Origin: Clostridium weizhouense
GTDB taxonomy: Bacteria; Bacillota; Clostridia; Clostridiales; Clostridiaceae
Direction of reading: 5' to 3'
DNA length: 64,000 nt
Assembly (NCBI RefSeq): GCF_019431045.1
Contig: NZ_JAHXPT010000015.1
Coordinates: forward strand, 38,572 to 102,571
Shown here: positions 8,456 to 17,646 of the stretch, in pieces
How the letters are laid out: each line of letters opens with the position of its first letter
Numbering within the stretch: the first letter of the stretch is position 1
The notes under the pieces: generated by a model
What the model saw: only the letters and a program-made list of their open reading frames with translations
The model's database searches: none
What the model was told of the DNA's origin: nothing
Made by a program: the position numbers and the translations under genes

Positions 8456-9370
8456 ATGAATGTTTTAGAAATAAAAAATGTACACAAAACATTGGGGAAG
8501 AGAGCAATAATAAAGGGTATAGATCTTTCAGTAAAGGAAGGTGAAATATTTGGATTTCTGGGCCCAAATGGAGCAGGAAAAACAACTACTATAAGAATGT
8601 TAGTTGGGCTTATAACTCAAACACGTGGAGATATAGTAATATGTGGACATAATTTAATTAAAGAAAAAGAAAAAGCATTAAAAGATGTTGGAGCAGTAGT
8701 TGAAAATCCAGAGCTTTATAAATATTTATCAGGAAAAGAAAATTTAGTTCAAATTGCAAGAATTAGAAAGGCATCAATGAGGCAAGTAAATGAATTAGTA
8801 AAACTTGTTGGTCTTGAAGAAAGAATTAATGACAAGGTAGGTAAATATTCATTAGGTATGAAACAAAGGCTTGGACTTGCAGCGGCATTAATAGGAAATC
8901 CTAAATTACTTATATTAGATGAACCAACTAATGGACTTGATCCATCAGGAATATTAGAATTTAGAGCTGTAATAAAAAAAGCTGCTAAAGAAAAAGGTAT
9001 GGCTGTTTTTATATCTTCTCATATTTTAAGTGAAGTACAAAATTTATGTGATAGAGTTGCGTTTATAAATAATGGTCTTATACAATCAATAGAAGAAATA
9101 AAAGGACAAAACATTAGCACAGATAAAGATAGTGTAACATTAATTAGTACTACAGATAAAGATATGGTACTTAAAGTTATTAAAAATATACCATATGTAA
9201 TTGAAAGTAAACTAGAAGGCAAAGAAATAAATATATTATTAGAAAAAAATATGTCCTCTAAGTTAATTAAAAAGTTAGTAAGTGAAAATATCGATATATG
9301 TGAGTTTTATAAAAATAGACAGGGATTGGAAGAAAGATATATGGAGCTTATGGAAGGAGGAATTAAATAA
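8456..9370 (+). CDS. ABC transporter ATP-binding protein (BcrA/bacitracin-type)
   Basis: 304 residues starting at the ATG behind AGGAGG (8443-8448). Walker A GPNGAGKTT (about residues 36-44), Q-loop region VENPELYKYLSGKENL, signature YSLGMKQRLGLA, Walker B LLILDEPTNGLDPSG and switch His in SSHILSEVQ. The C-terminal extension of about 90 residues is typical of drug or lantibiotic resistance exporters. The stop codon overlaps the ATG of the permease (TAATG), so they are translationally coupled. Confidence 0.93.
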   Translation: MNVLEIKNVHKTLGKRAIIKGIDLSVKEGEIFGFLGPNGAGKTTTIRMLVGLITQTRGDIVICGHNLIKEKEKALKDVGAVVENPELYKYLSGKENLVQIARIRKASMRQVNELVKLVGLEERINDKVGKYSLGMKQRLGLAAALIGNPKLLILDEPTNGLDPSGILEFRAVIKKAAKEKGMAVFISSHILSEVQNLCDRVAFINNGLIQSIEEIKGQNISTDKDSVTLISTTDKDMVLKVIKNIPYVIESKLEGKEINILLEKNMSSKLIKKLVSENIDICEFYKNRQGLEERYMELMEGGIK

Positions 9371-10596
9371 TGTTATTTTTATTAATAAAGAATGAACTTA
9401 TAAAAATTTTAAAAAGAACTAAAACATGGATTGTATTTGGATTATTTGTTTTATTTATTGGTGTGGGTATGTATGGTCTTTATAGCAGAGAAAAGGATAT
9501 GGAAAAATATAATTCACCTCAATATAGATTAGAGCAAGTTACTCAAGAGATTAAACATACAAAAGAATCTATTAAAAATTTTGAAGAAAGTACAAACCCT
9601 GAAGATAAAGGAGATCTAGTTAATCTTAAGGAAAGTTTAAAAGCTTATGAGGAAGAGCAAACAAAATATCAAGAACAAGTAAAAAATGGTGTTAATCTAG
9701 ATCAATGGAAAATAGATTTAGATGAAAATATTAAATCTTATGAAGAATCATTAAATAATAAAAATCTTTCAGAATCAAATAAAGCAACAATTACAGAAGA
9801 ATTAAATGAACTTAAATATTTAAAGGAAAATAACATTAAGCCTTTACATGGATACGAATTTAATGCTTATAATTATATGGATACAATAATTGGAATTTTA
9901 GGCGCAGTTTTATTAGTAGTTGGAATATCTATATTTATGAGTGATATTGTATCAGGGGAATGTACACCACCAACATTAAAATTCCTATTAGTACAACCTA
10001 TATCAAGAGGAAAAGTGTTATTATCTAAATTTATAGCGGTTACTATTACAGTAATTACAATGATTATGTCAGTTGAATGTTTAGCATTTTTAGGAATGGG
10101 ACTTGTAAAGGGATTTGATGCAGGAAATTATCCTAAAACTCTTGGTGTTAGATATTTATTAGATTTTTCTAATGCAGCAAACAGAGGTGGTAATCCAGAT
10201 TTTATACGTGTAGCTGGAAGTGGACATTTTGCTACATTCAATGATTTTGTAATCAAATCATTATTATTACAAATATTATTTATGATAACTTGTTGTGCAT
10301 TTATATTTTTAATATCTACATTGTTCAAAAGTAGTACTGTATCAACAACTATAGCAATTATAGTTGCAGTAGCTGGAACAGTAGCATTCCAAATGTTTGC
10401 ATTTTTAAAGAGATTTGCCCATCTTGTTTTCTTAAATTATGGTCAAGTAAATTCAGTAATAACTGGGGATATAGCATATAGCTATAACAATGTAAATTTA
10501 ACACCTGTAAATGCAATCATAGTAATGTGCGTTACTACAATAATTAGTTATATCATTGCACATGTTGTATTTAAAAAGAAAGATATACTTATTTAG
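9370..10596 (+). CDS. ABC-2 type transporter permease
   Basis: 408 residues. The N-terminal membrane helix (KTWIVFGLFVLFIGVGMYGLY) is followed by a long charged, coiled-coil-rich extracytoplasmic segment (about residues 40-165). Five more membrane segments follow, including TIIGILGAVLLVVGISIFMSDIV, with the ABC-2 motif SGECTPPTLKFLLVQPISRGKVLLSKF. Pairs with the preceding ATPase. The substrate is unknown; peptide antibiotics are typical for the subfamily. Confidence 0.88.
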   Translation: MLFLLIKNELIKILKRTKTWIVFGLFVLFIGVGMYGLYSREKDMEKYNSPQYRLEQVTQEIKHTKESIKNFEESTNPEDKGDLVNLKESLKAYEEEQTKYQEQVKNGVNLDQWKIDLDENIKSYEESLNNKNLSESNKATITEELNELKYLKENNIKPLHGYEFNAYNYMDTIIGILGAVLLVVGISIFMSDIVSGECTPPTLKFLLVQPISRGKVLLSKFIAVTITVITMIMSVECLAFLGMGLVKGFDAGNYPKTLGVRYLLDFSNAANRGGNPDFIRVAGSGHFATFNDFVIKSLLLQILFMITCCAFIFLISTLFKSSTVSTTIAIIVAVAGTVAFQMFAFLKRFAHLVFLNYGQVNSVITGDIAYSYNNVNLTPVNAIIVMCVTTIISYIIAHVVFKKKDILI

Positions 10597-10800
10597 TAAA
10601 CAGATGTATGTTTAAGCTAAGGTTGATATTATACTAAAAGATCAATATTATTTAAACATGTTTAAATAATAGAATTAGTATACATTAATAAATCTATTTT
10701 TTAAGTTGGACATTAAGTATTTTCTTATATTTGTAACAATGTTTGTACTGCTATATAATAAAAGTTATTAAATATAAAGCGTTAGAAAGGAAATGATTTT

Positions 10801-10986
10801 ATGCCAGCTGGAAATGGAGTTAATTGTAGTGATTGTCCTGAAGCAAAGAGTGGAAGATGTGATTCAAAAGATTTGACATGTTTATGCTATAGATGTCCAA
10901 GAAAATTAGCACAATGTATTTGTGTTAAGTATTGTAGAGAAACAGAATCAGTATTGTATTTTGATGAGGAATATGAGAGAGATTAA
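10801..10986 (+). CDS. Cys-rich small protein, possible metal binding
   Basis: 61 residues with nine cysteines in pairs (NCSDC, CDSKDLTCLCYRC, QCICVKYC), suggesting zinc or iron-sulfur binding. RBS GAAAGGAAA is 8-10 nt upstream of the ATG. Followed by a strong terminator, so monocistronic. I do not recognise a characterised family. The 10597-10800 interval carries no other feature beyond weak promoter-like sequence. Confidence 0.65.
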   Translation: MPAGNGVNCSDCPEAKSGRCDSKDLTCLCYRCPRKLAQCICVKYCRETESVLYFDEEYERD

Positions 10987-11052
10987 AGTATGCATTTATA
11001 CATTCTGATGTGAAGCATAATCAAGAAAATAAAAACTTTAGATGCCTAATAA

Positions 11053-11097
11053 AATTCCCCCATAATATTTTATATGAAATATTATGGGGGAATTTTT
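11053..11097 (+). terminator. Strong intrinsic terminator
   Basis: AATTCCCCCATAATATTT paired with AAATATTATGGGGGAATT, 6-nt loop, then T5. Terminates the Cys-rich gene. Confidence 0.92.
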
Positions 11098-11099
11098 AT

Positions 11100-11649
11100 A
11101 TATGTTATACATTTAAATCTTCAACAGAAGAGTATAGAGTTCTTTAATTTATTAAATAATTATTATTGCAACATATATACAAGTCATATTAAAAAATAAT
11201 AGAGCTGTATAAATTATCTCTTGGATTTAGTATTTTTTTCATTATCATGTGCCTAAATAAGTATATCAAAGAAAATATATAATAAGAACATTATGGATTT
11301 TTAGAGAATATTATAGTTTTATGAAGTAGATTTTAAAATGTACGAGATATATTGAAGGAAGAAATATGTAAAGGTTATATTATATTAATATAAAAATATA
11401 ATGTTTTAATGTAATTTATTAATAAAAAGAATAATAAAATATAAAATTAATAAAAAAAATTCTAATTTAATACAATAAAGTATTGAATTAGAATAGGATA
11501 AGTAGTAAAATGTACAATAACTTATAAGTAAAAAGAAGTTATGTTTTAAGCAAAAGGTTATATCTTAGTATATATATCAGTATTGTCTTAAAATATAGCT
11601 AAAAAATAGCAATAGGCAATAAGTATTAAATAATGGGGGGGATTTTTTT
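11100..11649. other. 550-bp intergenic region with repeat debris
   Basis: No convincing gene. It contains a right-hand end of a family-A repeat (about 11183-11252, ending CATGTGCCTAAAT), a 14-15-bp hairpin (about 11459-11494, ATTCTAATTTAATAC / GTATTGAATTAGAAT) and a degenerate miniature of family B (11536-11606, GTTATGTTTTAAG ... TTAAAATATAGC). The serine operon begins after GGGGGGG (11634-11641) at the end. No T-box specifier/antiterminator motif was recognised. Confidence 0.55.
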
Positions 11650-12723
11650 ATGCATAAAAAATTATTTATTCCAGGGCCGGTTGAGGTACGTGAAGATGTA
11701 CTTGAAAAAATGTCTACGCCAATGATAGGGCATAGAAGCAAAGATGCTTCAGTTTTACAAAAAAGGATAAGCGATAATTTAAGAAAGTTATTTTATACAA
11801 AGAATGAAATATTACTTTCTACAACTTCAGGAAGTGGGCTTATGGAAGGGGCAATACGATCTTGCACAGCTAAGAGGGCAGCTGTATTTTCGGTTGGGGC
11901 ATTCGGAAAAAGATGGTATGAAATGGCTATTAGTAATAATGTACAAGCTGATTTATTTGAAGTAGAAATGGGAAAAGCTATAGATCCAGAGGAAGTAGAT
12001 AAAGCTTTAAAAACTGGTAAATATGATTTGGTTGCAGTAACTCATAATGAAACTTCAACAGGAATAATGAACCCAGTTGATAGAATTGGTGAAATGGTGA
12101 AAAAATATCCTGATGTTGTATTTATAGTTGATACAGTAAGTTCGGCAGCAGGGACTAAGATAGAAGTTGATAAATGGGGAATCGACGTTTGTATTACATC
12201 ATCACAAAAAGCACTTGGTTTACCTCCAGGATTATCAGTATGTACTTTCTCAGATAAAGCAAAAGAAAGAGCAGAAAAAGTACCTAATAGAGGATATTAT
12301 TTGGATTTATTACAATTATATAAGTATATTCAAAAAAAGGATTATCAATATCCATCAACTCCATCACTTTCACATATGTTTGCACTAGATTATCAACTTG
12401 ATAATATAATTAATAAAGAGGGCTTAGAAAATAGATTTGCTAGACATATTGAAATGGCTAAGATTGTTAGAGAATGGGCTAAAAAATATTTTGATATTTT
12501 TCCAGATGAAAATTATTTATCAAATACTCTAACAACTATATCAAATACAAGAGGAATTAATGTTGGGGAATTAAACAAAGAACTCGGTAAGAGAGGATTC
12601 CAATTATCTAATGGATATGGTAGTTTAAAGGATAAAACATTTAGAATAGCTCATATGGCAGATTGTACTGTAGAAGATGTAAATGAGCTACTTAAAAATA
12701 TAGAAGATATTTTGGGGTTATAG
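11650..12723 (+). CDS. Class V aminotransferase, likely phosphoserine/serine aminotransferase
   Basis: 357 residues, PLP-dependent fold I. N-terminal FIPGPVEVREDVLEKMSTPMIGHRS, cofactor loop TTSGSGLMEGAIR, VTHNETSTGIMNPV, VDTVSSAAGTKIEVDKWGID and Schiff-base Lys187 in SSQKALGLPPG. This is the alanine-glyoxylate/serine-pyruvate group, which replaces classical SerC in many clostridia and archaea. Being directly upstream of serA it most likely makes 3-phosphoserine from 3-phosphohydroxypyruvate. The family is certain, the exact substrate inferred. Confidence 0.85.
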   Translation: MHKKLFIPGPVEVREDVLEKMSTPMIGHRSKDASVLQKRISDNLRKLFYTKNEILLSTTSGSGLMEGAIRSCTAKRAAVFSVGAFGKRWYEMAISNNVQADLFEVEMGKAIDPEEVDKALKTGKYDLVAVTHNETSTGIMNPVDRIGEMVKKYPDVVFIVDTVSSAAGTKIEVDKWGIDVCITSSQKALGLPPGLSVCTFSDKAKERAEKVPNRGYYLDLLQLYKYIQKKDYQYPSTPSLSHMFALDYQLDNIINKEGLENRFARHIEMAKIVREWAKKYFDIFPDENYLSNTLTTISNTRGINVGELNKELGKRGFQLSNGYGSLKDKTFRIAHMADCTVEDVNELLKNIEDILGL

Positions 12724-12747
12724 TATATTTTAAAATATTTTGAATGC

Positions 12748-12883
12748 ACAATGGAAGATTGACAATTTAGGATGAAATGACCTTGTAATTTCTAAAATAT
12801 ATATTAAAGAAAGCCTGTGGCTTTCAACCATAATTGTGCATTGTCAACTGTCAATTGTCCATTGAAACGTGGCGTAGCCACTT
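12748..12883. repeat. Family D palindromic repeat
   Basis: Ends ACAATGGAAGATTGACAATT and AATTGTCCATT are inverted. Internal small palindromes include AAAGCCTGTGGCTTTC. The right end carries a tail hairpin GTGGC-GTA-GCCAC. Similar copies at 24901-25040 and 34191-34326. It sits between the aminotransferase gene and serA. Confidence 0.75.
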
Positions 12884-12934
12884 TTGTTCATGATAAGCAA
12901 TAGCAATAAGTAATTTAAGGGGGCTTTTTTATAT

Positions 12935-13843
12935 ATGATTAGGGTATTAACAAACGATGGTTTGCAAAAGAAGTCAATAGATGCTTTAGAAAATTTGGGG
13001 ATAGAAGTTGTTAATGAACATTTTCAACAAGAAATATTGGGGGAAAAATTAAAGGAATTTGATGCATTAGTTATTAGATCAGCTACTAAGGTTACAGCAG
13101 ATGTTATTGATGCAGAAAAAGGCGGAAATTTAAAGTTAATTATAAGAGCAGGGGTTGGTATAGATAATATAGATGTACCTTATGCAATGAACAATGGATT
13201 ATCTATAAATAATACACCATCAGCTAGTTCAGATTCAGTTGCAGAACTTGCTTTAGCTCATATGTTTAGTTTAGCAAGATTTATAGGAATATCTAATTTC
13301 ACTATGAGAAATAATGAGTGGAATAAGAAAAAATATGAAGGTATCGAGTTATCAGGAAAAACTCTTGGAATTATTGGTATGGGTAGAATAGGACAATCTT
13401 TAGCTAAAAAGGCAACAGCTTTAGGTATGAATGTAATATATTATACAATAGAAGGAAAACATGATGACTTAGACTATAAATTTTTAGAGCTAGATGAAGT
13501 GCTTAAGGAAGCTGATTTCTTATCTTTACATGTTCCATATGATAAAGAAAATGGACCATTAATAGGAATAAGGGAATTAAAATTAATGAAAAACACTTCA
13601 TATATAATTAACTGTGCAAGAGGTAAGGTTGTTGATGAAGATGCATTATTAGAAGCACTTGATAATGGGGTTATTGCAGGAGCTGGAATTGATGTATTTG
13701 AAGAAGAACCAACTAAAAATGAAAAATTAATTAATCATCCAAATGTTAGTGTAACACCACATATAGGGGCAGCAACTAAGGAAGCACAAAGCAGAATTGG
13801 TGATGAAGTGGTTGAAATTATTAAAGACTTCTTTAAGTTATAA
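12935..13843 (+). CDS. serA: D-3-phosphoglycerate dehydrogenase, short form
   Basis: 302 residues, D-2-hydroxyacid dehydrogenase family. It has substrate-domain VIRSATKVTADVI and RAGVGIDNIDVPYA, Rossmann motif GIIGMGRIGQSLAKKA, catalytic Arg in NCARGKVVDEDAL, Glu in DVFEEEP and His in TPHIGAATKEAQ. It lacks the C-terminal ACT domain of the long form, so feedback control by serine through that domain is not expected. First step of serine biosynthesis; cotranscribed or co-regulated with the aminotransferase and DUF1015 genes. Confidence 0.94.
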   Translation: MIRVLTNDGLQKKSIDALENLGIEVVNEHFQQEILGEKLKEFDALVIRSATKVTADVIDAEKGGNLKLIIRAGVGIDNIDVPYAMNNGLSINNTPSASSDSVAELALAHMFSLARFIGISNFTMRNNEWNKKKYEGIELSGKTLGIIGMGRIGQSLAKKATALGMNVIYYTIEGKHDDLDYKFLELDEVLKEADFLSLHVPYDKENGPLIGIRELKLMKNTSYIINCARGKVVDEDALLEALDNGVIAGAGIDVFEEEPTKNEKLINHPNVSVTPHIGAATKEAQSRIGDEVVEIIKDFFKL

Positions 13844-13935
13844 AAGAACAATTAAATTTTAAAGAATGATTAAAAAAAGTATATTACACTATAATTATTG
13901 GTTTAAGACTATTAATTACAATAAATTTATATATT

Positions 13936-13970
13936 AAATCAGTGGAAGTAAAATCTTTCACTGATTTTTA
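13936..13970 (+). terminator. Terminator after serA
   Basis: AAATCAGTG / CACTGATTT stem with an inner AAG-CTT pair and T5 tail. Confidence 0.8.
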
Positions 13971-14163
13971 ATATATATGTTCTAATTAAGTTAATATATT
14001 TATAATCTTTTATATAACCTATATATAAGATTATATATTTAATTAATAAAAAGTTATTTGAAACATAATTAAAATTATTAGGTGCATATTTCAATTATTA
14101 TTTTTATGCACTTCAAAATATATAACATATATAAGAATAATAAATTAATTTTTAGGAGGAATA

Positions 14164-15411
14164 ATGATGGCTGTAGTTAAACCTTTTAAGGGGATCAGAC
14201 CAGTTAAAGAATTAGCGCCAAAAATAGCAGCTCTTCCTTATGATGTTATGGATAGTGAAGAAGCAAGAGTGATGGTAGAGGGAAATAAATATTCTTTTTT
14301 ACATGTTGATAGAGCAGAAGTAGATTTAGATCTTTCAATAGATATACATGACAAGAAGGTTTATGAAAAGGCTAAGGAAAATCTTAATAGGATGATTAAA
14401 GATAAAGAATATATTCAAGATGAAAAACCTTACCTTTATATTTATAGACAAATAATGAATGGTAGAGCTCAAACGGGAATAGTATTTTGTGCATCAATTG
14501 ATGATTATTTAAATAATGTAATAAAAAAGCATGAATTTACTAGAGCTGATAAAGAAAAAGATAGAATAAATCATGTTGATTATTGTGATGCAAACACAGG
14601 ACCAATTTTCTTGACATATAAAGAGAATGATATAGCATCAGAATTAATAAAATCATGGACACAAAAAAAACCGGTATATAATTTTGTGGCTGATGATGGA
14701 ATAACTCACATTGTTTGGGTTATAGATAATGAAATAATTATTAATGAAATAGTTGAATTATTTAAAGACGTAAAGAATTTTTATATAGCAGATGGACATC
14801 ATAGATCAGCATCTGCTGTAAAGGTTGGATTAAAAAGAAGAGAAAGTAATCCAAATTATACAGGAGAAGAAGAATTTAATTATTTTTTAGCAGTTGCTTT
14901 TCCAGATAATGATTTAATGGTAATGGATTATAATAGAGTGGTTAGGGATTTAAATGGATTAAGTACAGATGAATTAATGGAAAAAATTCAGGAGAAATTT
15001 ATCATATCTGAATCACTAAATAATGAGTCAATAAAACCTAATAAAAAGCATACATTTGGAATGTATTTAGAAAATAAGTGGTATCTGTTAGAGGCAAAAG
15101 ATGGTATATATAATGCTGATGATCCAATAGATAGTCTTGATGTAGCAATACTTCAAGATAACATACTAACACCTATTTTGGGAATTGAGGATGTTAGAAC
15201 ATCTGATAGAATTGATTTTATAGGTGGAATTAGAGGAATTAAAGAGCTTGAAAGAAGAGTAAATAAAGATATGAAAGTGGCATTTTCTATGTATCCAACT
15301 GAAGTACGTGATATTATGGACGTTGCAGATATTGGAGAAGTAATGCCACCAAAATCAACTTGGTTTGAGCCAAAATTAAGAAGTGGTTTGTTTGTGCATA
15401 AATTAAGTTAA
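14164..15411 (+). CDS. DUF1015 family protein linked to serine biosynthesis
   Basis: 415 residues, typical full length. N-terminal VVKPFKGIRPVKELAPKIAALPYDVMDSEEA; central YIADGHHRSASAVKVGLKRR (ADGHHR is the family signature) and YNRVVRDLNGLS; C-terminal VAFSMYPTEVRDIMDVADIGEVMPPKSTWFEPKLRSGLFVH. The reaction is unproven to my knowledge. Its place after the aminotransferase and serA, with no phosphoserine phosphatase gene here, makes a role in the last serine step an inference. AGGAGG (14155-14160) serves ATGATG; either ATG may be used. Confidence 0.88.
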   Translation: MMAVVKPFKGIRPVKELAPKIAALPYDVMDSEEARVMVEGNKYSFLHVDRAEVDLDLSIDIHDKKVYEKAKENLNRMIKDKEYIQDEKPYLYIYRQIMNGRAQTGIVFCASIDDYLNNVIKKHEFTRADKEKDRINHVDYCDANTGPIFLTYKENDIASELIKSWTQKKPVYNFVADDGITHIVWVIDNEIIINEIVELFKDVKNFYIADGHHRSASAVKVGLKRRESNPNYTGEEEFNYFLAVAFPDNDLMVMDYNRVVRDLNGLSTDELMEKIQEKFIISESLNNESIKPNKKHTFGMYLENKWYLLEAKDGIYNADDPIDSLDVAILQDNILTPILGIEDVRTSDRIDFIGGIRGIKELERRVNKDMKVAFSMYPTEVRDIMDVADIGEVMPPKSTWFEPKLRSGLFVHKLS

Positions 15412-15536
15412 ATATCCCCATCAAAAAAAGATTAACCAAGAAATAAAAAAGATTGAAGATTTTAAAGCAAAGGGAAAGGAAGAAAGAATCAAGAATATTG
15501 ATTTTTATATTGAAATTTAAATAAAAAGTAAATAGA

Positions 15537-15608
15537 GGGGTAAGATTAGAGTATTAAATTTCAACTCTTGAGAGAGTATTGAAATAAGATGTTGATAAAT
15601 CTTATCCC
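15537..15608 (+). other. Structured 72-nt element of unknown role
   Basis: Outer arms GGGGTAAGATT (15537-15547) and AATCTTATCCC (15598-15608) pair over 11 bp with one G-T. They enclose a small hairpin ACTCT-TGAG-AGAGT. A TTCTTC stretch follows rather than a clean T-run. Could be a terminator, RNA element or small repeat. Positions 15412-15536 show only degraded-looking coding-like sequence. Confidence 0.4.
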
Positions 15609-15659
15609 TTCTTCATATGTCATTTTTTAAATAAAACATAAAGGTTATTAAGATAAATT

Positions 15660-15707
15660 AATAAGCAGTTAGAAATAGTGATATATTTTAACTGCTTATT
15701 TTTTTAT
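15660..15707 (+). terminator. Intrinsic terminator
   Basis: AATAAGCAGTT / AACTGCTTATT with a 19-nt loop and T7. Confidence 0.85.
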
Positions 15708-15847
15708 TATTACATACTATAAATATTAAATTGGTAATAGTTGTGATATCTTATATTTTGCAATTAGGTATAACTATCATAAATTTTATGATAATAGATA
15801 AGAGAATAGTATTAATAAGATTAATGATAATTTAAGGAGATGTATTT

Positions 15848-16453
15848 ATGAATTTAAACTGGATTTGGGAATCCATACTTATATTTGTAGTTGGTACTGC
15901 GATTCTAAGAATAGGTGGTAGAAAATCTATTTCTCAGATGACAATATCACAAGTTATAGTAATGATAGGGTTAGGATCATTGCTAATTCAACCTGTAACA
16001 GGAAGAGGATTATTAATAACATTTTTAGTAGCACTTGTACTAACAATATTAATGATAATTGCTGAGTATTTAGAGGTTAAGGTGGATTTTTTAGAAACTT
16101 TTATTAATGGTAAAGCAGTGCTTGTTATAGAAAATGGTAAACTAAATATTAAAAATTTAAAAAAACTTAGGTTATCAGTAGATAGACTTGAAACAAGATT
16201 AAGGCAGGTAGGAATAGCAGCAATAGAAGATGTCAAGTGGGCAACAATTGAAGTTAGTGGCCAATTGGGATATGAGTTAAAAGATAATAAAAAACCTGTA
16301 ACTCAAGAGGATTTAGGTAATTTAATAAATGAAATATCTCAATTAAGGATAATGGTTAGTAACATAAAGCCTCAGTCGCAGCAAAGTCAAGGTAATAATA
16401 TTTTTCAAGAGATAGAAAATAAAAAATTTGAGGGTAACAAGAACGAACCCTAA
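15848..16453 (+). CDS. DUF421 (YetF/YdfR-type) membrane protein
   Basis: 201 residues. Three N-terminal membrane segments (about 5-85) are followed by a cytoplasmic domain with the family motif INGKAVLVIENGKLNIKNLKKLRLSVDRLETRLRQVGIAAIEDVKWATIEVSGQLG. A C-terminal hydrophilic tail rich in Gln/Asn follows. AAGGAG RBS is 8 nt upstream. Family function is poorly defined. Monocistronic; the 16454-16703 gap shows nothing beyond AT-rich promoter-like sequence. Confidence 0.88.
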   Translation: MNLNWIWESILIFVVGTAILRIGGRKSISQMTISQVIVMIGLGSLLIQPVTGRGLLITFLVALVLTILMIIAEYLEVKVDFLETFINGKAVLVIENGKLNIKNLKKLRLSVDRLETRLRQVGIAAIEDVKWATIEVSGQLGYELKDNKKPVTQEDLGNLINEISQLRIMVSNIKPQSQQSQGNNIFQEIENKKFEGNKNEP

Positions 16454-16703
16454 GGTAATATTATGTAGTCAACAATAATATTTGTCAAACTTCAGACTTT
16501 ATTATAGAGTAGAAAATTTGTGAAGATTTTATGGATGAAAAAATGAAATAGATAGAGAGTGAATTAGTTAAATAAATATTTTTATTTTATAGATTCAAGA
16601 AGAAAATTTAGTAAATAAATTCTTTATATGTAAATAAATGTTTTAAAAATTCAATGTTTTATGTTATAGTTTATTCATAAAGTTAAGGAGGTACTGACTG
16701 CTA

Positions 16704-17642
16704 ATGGATAATTATGTAACAGTAATAGGCGGATTGAATTTAGATATAGTAGGATTAGCTAAAGATATATATCGGGAAAAAGATTCAAATATTGGAGATA
16801 TTCAAATGACCGTTGGTGGAGTGGGACATAATATTGCTCAAAACTTAGCTAAGTTAGATGTCCCTACATACTTAATAACCGTTTATGGGGATGATTATTT
16901 TGGGAAATTTATATCATCAGAATGTAGTAAGCATGATATTCACTTAGATTATGCTCAATGTATTTTTAATACAAAAAGTTCAACTTATTTATATATAACA
17001 GATGACCAAGGAGAGATGGTTACAGCAGTTAATGATATGAAAATTATAGAAAATATTACTCCAGAATTCTTAAAGAGACGTATAAATTTTATTAACAAAG
17101 CATCTATTTGTGTGATTGATGGAAATATTCCTAAAGATTCTATTGAGTGGCTTGCAAATAATTGTACTGTACCAATTTTTGTAGATCCAGTATCTATTGC
17201 CAAAGTAAATAGATTTGAAAACGTTCTAAACAAGATTGATACTTTTAAACCCAATAAATTAGAAGCAAGTGCTTTATCAGGAATAAAAATTATTGATACT
17301 GAAAGTGCTAAAGAAGCAGCTAAAGTTTTATTGAAGAAAGGAATAAAAAATGTCTTTATATCTTTAGGTGAAAAGGGAATTTTGTGTTCAAGAGAAGGAG
17401 AAGAGGAGTGTATACCAACTTTAACTTCACATGTAGTGAGTGTAAATGGAGCTGGTGATTGCAGTATGGCAACTATAATATGGGCAAGCTTTCAGTATAA
17501 AAATACAATATCATTAAGAAAAGTAGGAATTTTTACTCAGGCAGCAGCTAGTTTAACTGTAGAAGTCACTCAGTCAGTATCTCCAAATTTAAATAGTAAA
17601 AATGTAATAGAAAGATCAAGGAAATTTTTTAAAGAGGTGTAA
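16704..17642 (+). CDS. PfkB/ribokinase-family carbohydrate or nucleoside kinase
   Basis: 312 residues. N-terminal VIGGLNLDIVG and GGVGHNIAQNLAKL, C-terminal anion-hole/catalytic VNGAGDCSMATIIWA with the catalytic Asp of GAGD. Closest in feel to pseudouridine/adenosine-like kinases, but the substrate cannot be assigned. The stop is 4 bp from the start of a TrpF-like gene, so the two proteins probably act in one pathway on a phosphorylated sugar or nucleoside. Confidence 0.82.
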   Translation: MDNYVTVIGGLNLDIVGLAKDIYREKDSNIGDIQMTVGGVGHNIAQNLAKLDVPTYLITVYGDDYFGKFISSECSKHDIHLDYAQCIFNTKSSTYLYITDDQGEMVTAVNDMKIIENITPEFLKRRINFINKASICVIDGNIPKDSIEWLANNCTVPIFVDPVSIAKVNRFENVLNKIDTFKPNKLEASALSGIKIIDTESAKEAAKVLLKKGIKNVFISLGEKGILCSREGEEECIPTLTSHVVSVNGAGDCSMATIIWASFQYKNTISLRKVGIFTQAAASLTVEVTQSVSPNLNSKNVIERSRKFFKEV

Positions 17643-17646
17643 AGAT

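Noticed and set aside
11100..11649. Serine T-box leader before the serine operon
   Set aside because: No T-box bulge or specifier stem and no terminator/antiterminator pair was recognised; only repeat debris.
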